DNA of 64,000 nucleotides from Colias croceus (lineage: Eukaryota; Arthropoda; Insecta; Lepidoptera; Pieridae): positions 5,890,001 through 5,954,000 of the forward strand of contig NC_059546.1 of the NCBI RefSeq assembly GCF_905220415.1, written 5' to 3'. Below, piece by piece: positions 59,001-64,000 of this stretch. Numbering within the stretch: the stretch's first letter is position 1; every line of letters begins with the position of its first letter. A model generated the notes under the pieces. That model was not told the origin of the DNA. It saw nothing but the letters and a program-made list of their open reading frames with translations, and ran no database searches. The position numbers and the translations under genes are program-made.

Positions 59001-59760
59001 TAAGTGTTAAAATCTATTCAGTACGTTGGTCAAAATCTATATTGACTGAATGTCTGCTCTTCAAATTGGCCAATAAAGTTATTGACTGAGGGTGTCGGTC
59101 AATATCCTTATTGACAGATTTTATCTGAAAAAATCAGTCAATAAGGATTTTGACCGACGCCCTTAGTCAATAACCTTATTGACTAATTTTACCGGTCAAT
59201 AAGGTTATTGACTGGTCTAGGGTTTTGACTGTAACATATAATATACGAACTGACCTTTTATTACAGGCGAGCAGCTCTGGCGCACGCGTTCCGGCGACCG
59301 GTACTTCTACTCGCACACGCACGAGGCGGGCAGCTTCAGCAAGCGGCAGCTGGCCGAGCTGCGGCGCGGCTCGCTCGCGCGCCTGCTGTGCGACAACCTG
59401 CGCCTCGCTGCGGTCAGACGCGACGTGTTCCATGTGGGGTGAGATGTTGTTTGTGTCCCACGCTACTGCCACTCGCACACGCACGAGTTTATCAGATGCA
59501 ATGAAAAAATAAATAGGAAAATAAAAGAAAAATAAACCTCTTGCTTCATTTTCAAGTGTCAAAGTAAACAATTTGTGTCATGTAAATTTATTTATGCTAA
59601 GAACTATTTTTTTGTTTACAGAAGCCCAATCGTCTCTTGCGACGAAATTAAGAAAGTGAATCTCGAAGCATGGCAAGACCCCGCACAGCAGCCGGACATT
59701 TTGACACGTACTAATAAATGGATCAAAAACAAAGTTGCCAGCTCCAATTCTACCAAGTAG
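47042..59760 (+). CDS. Secreted animal haem-peroxidase family protein, probable pseudoperoxidase
   Basis: Coding exons: 47042-47138, 47227-47527, 47918-48155, 48369-48531, 49138-49334, 52322-52517, 52753-52950, 54639-54919, 58103-58258, 58549-58669, 59267-59438, 59622-59760. All are GT-AG with matching phases, giving 752 codons plus stop. The N-terminus MMKMVLLGVVLWAGVTFGS is a signal peptide. Family landmarks are YRTFDGSCNNP, RYADGIEEPR, WSQFVYHDMVHTP, THFLDGSHIYG, HALFVREHNRIA, QRGRDHGIPGY and IGPTATYLI. In myeloperoxidase numbering it keeps Gln91, distal His95, Asp96, Arg239 and the calcium residues Thr168, Phe170, Asp172 and Ser174. It replaces Asp94 by Tyr, Glu242 by Met, Arg333 by His, proximal His336 by Asn and Asn421 by Asp. 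Normal haem ligation is therefore unlikely. The subfamily (chorion peroxidase, Pxd-like or other) was not resolved. Confidence 0.9.
48369..48531 (+). other. Peroxidase exon with the distal haem region, Asp94 equivalent changed
   Basis: The exon encodes WSQFVYHDMVHTP (residues 250-262 of the 752-aa model). The family normally has QFxDHD: Gln, haem-linked Asp, distal His and calcium-binding Asp. Here Gln252, His256 and Asp257 are present, but the haem-linking Asp is Tyr255 (TAT at 48495-48497). Confidence 0.85.
49335..52321 (+). other. 3.0-kb peroxidase intron
   Basis: AT-rich and without a recognised gene. A small inverted pair (TACCTGCTGCATTTTAGTAT... with AAATGCAGCAGGT) occurs near 49533-49576. 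TAGGTACC-type words recur. Confidence 0.5.
53674..54149 (-). mobile_element. SINE-like element, second family, longer inverted copy
   Basis: Read on the minus strand it matches 21137-21437 but retains extra internal sequence. It includes the ACTAGCTTCCGCCCGCGACT end, (CAGA)n, CATATTTGGGTTTGGTATCG and TTGACCTTTCTACAGATTTA. It lies in the peroxidase intron between 52950 and 54639. Confidence 0.75.
54639..54919 (+). other. Peroxidase exon with the proximal region, proximal His changed to Asn
   Basis: The exon encodes NSFATAAFHFVNSLF, aligning with the family's AxAAxRFGHS block. The position of the proximal haem ligand is Asn499 (AAC at 54743-54745), the propionate-contacting Arg is His496, and the Gly is Val498. 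The flanking residues align without gaps, so this is not a register error. The exon frame is otherwise open and family-like. Confidence 0.85.
55491..57472. mobile_element. 1982-bp DNA transposon with 28-bp perfect terminal inverted repeats
   Basis: The end at 55491-55518 (ATATCGCACATCCGGAGAAA plus TAACGTCA) is exactly inverted at 57445-57472. Many GTCA(C/T)AACTGTA or inverted motifs lie inside both flanks (about 55580-55980 and 57230-57450), as expected for subterminal transposase sites. The interior has a serine/aspartate-rich frame on plus (about 56140-56310, then a stop) and a proline-rich 85-codon frame on minus (56762-57019). No DDE motif was recognised. Flanking ATAT or TA could be target duplication but is ambiguous because it is palindromic. 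It lies in the intron between 54919 and 58103. Confidence 0.85.
57834..58054 (+). mobile_element. SINE-like element upstream of peroxidase exon 9
   Basis: TACTAATATTATAAAGCTGA, then a (GTTT)n run, AACGCGCTAATCTCGGGAAC, TCGAGGAAGGCTATAGGC and the end CCGCGCGGAGCGGCTAGTCT. It ends 48 bp before exon 58103-58258. Confidence 0.75.
58272..58466 (+). mobile_element. SINE-like element downstream of peroxidase exon 9
   Basis: Same family and orientation as 57834-58054: TACTAATATAATAAAGCTGA, TTTGAACGCGCTAATCTCAG, ATCAAGGAAGGTTATATATC, and an end GGGCACAGCTAGTATT. It begins about 14 bp after the exon. Confidence 0.75.
58684..58760. repeat. Fragment of the AACCGACTTCAA-type repeat
   Basis: TTTTCAACCGACTGCAATAA and GGGTTCTCAATTGGG resemble the common lepidopteran repeat also seen inverted near 16938-16975. 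Confidence 0.45.
58882..59215. repeat. Inverted-repeat element built of TTATTGACT units
   Basis: GGTTATTGACTAAGGGCGTC at 58882 is inverted at about 59156-59175. Inside and just beyond, TTATTGACT/AGTCAATAA and close variants occur around ten or more times in both orientations. It lies in the peroxidase intron just before exon 59267-59438. Confidence 0.8.
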
Positions 59761-59795
59761 ACTGAATAGATTTAAAATATTATTATACTTACGTC

Positions 59796-59801
59796 AATAA
59801 A
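59796..59801 (+). other. Poly(A) signal of the peroxidase gene
   Basis: AATAAA lies 36 nt past the stop codon TAG at 59758-59760, giving a very short 3' UTR. Confidence 0.6.
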
Positions 59802-62800
59802 AGTAAAAATGACAGAAAATCTAAAATGTGTTCCGTAAATGCACTCATACTTTCGCCTCGATTTTGTCAACTAAAACCAACGACGATTAGAACCAAGATT
59901 AGAACCAATAATTCTTATGTCATATTTTGACAGCGACGCGACGTCCCGTTGTGTTAAACTATTCTTAGTTCATATTATAGTAACAGGAGTAAAGTTTTGT
60001 TATATTCAGTAGAAATACCGAATTTATTTTATAACTTATAAAACAGATCGATAAATTGGTTAAATATTGAAATAGTGTTGCAAATGTAAATTATTTAATT
60101 AAAAATTTAATCAAGCACAGATACCTAACTACATATTCTATAAAAACCACCACAGATAAAAATATATACCTACGCATTTAGATATTATAAGATTTTGGTT
60201 GTGTGAATGAGTTTTAAAATGACAATATGAGTAGCTTGATTCTTAAAAGTTATTATAGTACTTTAAAAGCATTTACACTCGTACCGGAATAAGTTGCAGT
60301 ATTTTAGTTAGGTTATAATTAACCACGTTGATCGAACTTGGATCGAAATTATCCAAGTTTCTGTCCCTTGTGGACGCCATGGAAAGTGGCTGTGATAACG
60401 TGTGTAACATAGCAGTGTAGTTAAGACTAAGTTTTTCTAGATTCATATGTTAAAAGATCTAGAAAACTCAATGTATGCGTCTTCTACTACCTAGTTAGTG
60501 CTTTTTTACAGGGAACAAGATGTTCTCTCAGGGTTTAGAAAATAGACGAAATTGTTACATGGCAATACTTAGATTGTGAGAAATACATAATTATTGTAAA
60601 CCAATTATCGCCCTATTTCTACTTCCTGGGATGTTTATTGTCGACAGTGGAGCATAGACAATTTTTTTTAATCGCAGATTCCTATTTTAAAACTTCATTT
60701 ATTAATAATAATGTCTTTGCACAAAAAAATGTTACATGTTGAGATTTATTTTTAGCACAAAATTTCGTATCTTTTGAGACGCTATAAATTTATACTGAAA
60801 AAATGCTATGATATTTTGGCTGTGTTTGTGCGTTGTACGTTTAATCCGTTCTTTACGTATTATTATAATCTATTATCTTATTACCTTTTATTTACGTGTT
60901 ACTTTTATTTCTAAAATAGAATTTGCTCGAATTACAAATAAAGACGTAAAAGTTTTTATAAAAAACAATAAAAAATTTGTACACATGAATTAAATTACAT
61001 TTCAAGTGTATGTCGATTACCAAAGACTGTTTTAAAATTAATTAATATTATTTTGTAAGGAAATTTAATTATAAAAAGTTGAAGATAAACCAGTTTGATT
61101 TGATTGAATATTAATTTCCAATTTTTACATGTATTAATTAATAATATGTGGAGAATAGAGCGATAATTCCTCTTTCTTTTCTGTCTTTCCCTTTTATTTT
61201 GAATCTGTACTCTTAATCTTAAGATATTATGTTATATTGATTGAAGATTGAAAAAAAATGTACTCCCAAATGTAGGCAATAGAATTATAATTTATAATTT
61301 GAATGTTGTTTAAAAATGGAAGACGTTTTTTATGTAATCTCGTCCGTCTGAAATCAGGGTTTGTAATTTAATTTATTTCTTTTTGTATTTGACAATAAAT
61401 CTTATTTATCAACAGCCACAATTGTTTATTATTTAAACTGAATGTATCTAACACATCTAACCTATGAACCTGTACTTACATCAAACACAATTTATTTATA
61501 TTCTATAATAATATAATATTCAGTAAAACACATACATTACTATCAATAAAAATACGATCTTGCTGTTTTCCAATTGGTATCTAGGACTTTAAACAACTGT
61601 GACTGAAACTGAAGACTGAACACTGAACTGAAATAATGCTTACCTACCTACCGTTTATAACAGAATGAAATACATAAGTAATATTTAAAAATTCATTTCG
61701 TTCTTGCTAACTTTGATTCATTTGAATTTATATGTAGTCGGTACAATTTGTGTTTGTTATTTTTAATTATCATTCCGGCACCTTTTGAATCAGGCCGTAA
61801 ACCTCAAACCCTTTTCATGGAAACAGAAAAACGATGTTGAGTTCCCATTATACAGGGAAAATGTACCTATATATAGGGCTTATGGCTGTAAAAATGAATT
61901 GTTGTGATTGTATATTATGATCCTTTTTTTAACGCGTCTTCCTATCTGCGGAAACATTTCGGTCGTAATAGATATTTAAAGGACCATATCACTGTTATCG
62001 TTCCATGAGCTGTAAACATGGACTTCAATATTTTTACATAATATGAATAATATCGATATTTTTGCTTGGTTGTTATCTGTCGATCTATCAATAAATAGGT
62101 AGTGATGGAGTTGCTTGCGTATAATAGTTAAAAATATATGAACATTTTTTTTGTAAAACAACGTTATTAAACACTTATTTAAATTACAATAAATTTCTTC
62201 TTTCTTTCTTTCCAATTTTTATCAAAAAATATGAATCTCCAACATGTATCTCTGTGTGTGAGTGTGTTAAAGATTTGATTACAAATTACACACAATACAA
62301 GGTAGGTAAGCAAGTAATGGATTTCAATAAAAATAAATCCGATTAACCTTCAACTAAATTTTATATTGTAAAAATAATCAAAGATTGTAAACAAAAACGG
62401 AAAAAAAAGTTACTATTCTCTCTTATTATTACAATTATTCAACCATTTTTCATAAGGAAAAGAAAGACCAAAGTAAATTTTATTCGTTTAATCAAAGGGA
62501 AAAAATTGTGGGCTTTTGTATTATCTATACGTATAGGTACCTAATATTCCTAATAGGTAGGTACCTAACTAAGTAACTTGATCAGGTACATATATGAAAC
62601 TTAATAGCAAAGCCCTTAGGTCGTGAGAAGATAACCTTAATGTATTAGGTACCTACATTGTCTTAATAATATTATGTGGTAAGTTACCGTCATTATAAGT
62701 GAGTGGAAATCATTTCCTAATGCGTAAAATTGTAACGTAAATGTAGATAAAGTTTATAATATGTCCTATAAAGATTTTGTGCTTTAGTTTATACTAGTGG

Positions 62801-64000
62801 TCCGCCCCGGCTTCGCCCGTTGTACATATTTCGCAATGAAAGGTAGCCTATGTCCTTTCTCGGGTATCAAAATATCTCAATACCAAATTTCATGCAAATT
62901 GGTTTAGTAGTTTAGGCGTGATTGAGTAACAGACAGACAGACAGAGTTACTATCGCATTCGTTATGCCGCCCTGAATAAAAAGAAAGAAATCTACAAACT
63001 AAATTCTCAATAATAAACATATTATATTTATATCAATATGATAAATCACGTACTCACTTAGCCTTAGGGAAGTGGATTACGAAAGATTATAAATGAATAA
63101 ATTTTAACATAGTTTTACGTTGACAAAAATAATTGTTAGAAAGGTTTGCAAGGTTTATGATTTTTCCTACACTTAGTAATATTATAATATTACGAGAAAC
63201 TTATAAGATAAAAGTACTGATCATTATTAAATCGAAAGAGGAGTTTCTTCGTCCAATTTGTGCATAGTATACTTATTATTTTTATGAAGACATGTGAATT
63301 CACTGATTGCCCTACTTTTATTGGTCCAATTATTTAAATCCTATAATAATCTTGTTATAAGCCATAATAAACTCTTTGCACAACTCCAAATTAACTTGCG
63401 CAACACAGAAGGCAGTATCAATAGCCAGTATCTACTAATTGTACTTTAATGGGTAACCTGGCATTCGAATGTTCTCAAGGTGATAAAAGTTTTAACGTGA
63501 TTAACCACATGGTGTATTTAATCACAGTATCGAAACAAAAAAATCAAATTATAATTTCACGTCATGGTCATGTTATTATGATAATGATCAGCTGCAAATG
63601 GTATCAGGATATTAAAACAGCGAAGTGTTACAATACGACTCTCAGTTCATTTGAATGGACAGTGCGAATACAATTGAAAAAGAAATATTTCTCCCAGCTA
63701 TTTCTTTTCCGCGCTTTGTTTCCTTACAATAATTTAAATAAATTTTATAGCATCTAGTACAAATATTATTCTATAAACATTCTTGCCCAATTTGCGACGT
63801 CGGAGCCTAAAGGAGACCATTAAAAGTTTTCGACTGCGGTGATGTTAGGAAAGGATAGATTAGCAAGAGGCATTACACCATAATATGGTTTGTTCTTGTA
63901 GTTTTGTTAGTTATGTAATATTATGTATTCAGGGTACAGAAAAACATGATTGTTATATTCATTCGTTAATCAATATTTTCACCCGGATGGATCATAAAAT
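59802..64000. other. Downstream region, no gene recognised
   Basis: AT-rich sequence with short open frames (60-102 codons) that resemble nothing known. It holds TAGGTACC-type words around 62530-62660 and one SINE-like element (62792-62965). A more distant gene may begin beyond the window. Confidence 0.5.
62792..62965 (-). mobile_element. SINE-like element, inverted
   Basis: Read on minus it matches 20681-20926: CGAATGCGATAGTAACTCTG, (TCTG)n, AATTTGCATGAAATTTGGTA, CGAGAAAGGACATAGGCTAC and a degenerate end GGGCGAAGCCGGGGCGGACC plus ACTAGTA. Confidence 0.75.

Noticed and set aside
63449..63757. 102-codon plus-strand frame near the window end
   Set aside because: No recognisable domain, signal or splice structure; possible chance frame in AT-rich DNA.

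Overview
The window is nuclear DNA from an insect, almost certainly a moth or butterfly (Lepidoptera). It has AT-rich introns and spacers, GT-AG introns in every gene, and long runs of the TAGGTACC/ACCTACCT type. Its interspersed repeats are of kinds typical of Lepidoptera: SINE-like elements ending in GCGGGCGGAAGCTAGTA, a tRNA-derived SINE, an 'AGGGTTCCGT ... CTTGGCCGGTTTTT' repeat, and many short inverted-repeat elements. No bacterial, viral or CRISPR features were seen.

Layout. (1) 1-33085, plus strand: the 3' two-thirds of scribble (scrib), the cell-polarity scaffold. The window opens inside a large intron. Twenty-three coding exons (8935-31902) join in a single open frame of 1590 codons plus stop. 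They encode PDZ1-PDZ4, proline/glutamine-rich linkers, a 446-codon disordered exon and the conserved C-terminal region. (2) 33244-34825, minus strand: a complete six-exon axonemal dynein light intermediate chain gene (DNALI1/p28, 243 aa). It is tail-to-tail with scrib, and the two poly(A) signals lie within 25 bp of each other. (3) 36994-39149, minus strand: a complete five-exon Mediator subunit 4 gene (MED4, 251 aa). (4) 39150-44500: a repeat-rich spacer. (5) 47042-59760, plus strand: a secreted animal haem-peroxidase family gene of 12 coding exons (752 aa), possibly with an extra upstream exon at 44711-44832. (6) 59802-64000: no gene recognised.

The four genes do not form a pathway; they are ordinary chromosomal neighbours. 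The most notable observation is that the peroxidase has an intact reading frame and an intact calcium site but has lost the proximal haem histidine and both haem-linking carboxylates. It looks like a conserved pseudoperoxidase rather than an enzyme. The introns also hold well-preserved transposon structures: a 636-bp hAT-type MITE with an exact 8-bp target duplication, two Harbinger-type MITEs with 3-bp TWA duplications, a 1982-bp element with 28-bp perfect inverted ends, a 40-bp minisatellite of 13 copies beside a scrib splice donor, and several long perfect palindromes.

Exon boundaries come from manual reading of splice sites, reading phase and family similarity, without alignment or transcripts. 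Terminal exons, UTR limits and transposon superfamilies are less certain than the coding cores.
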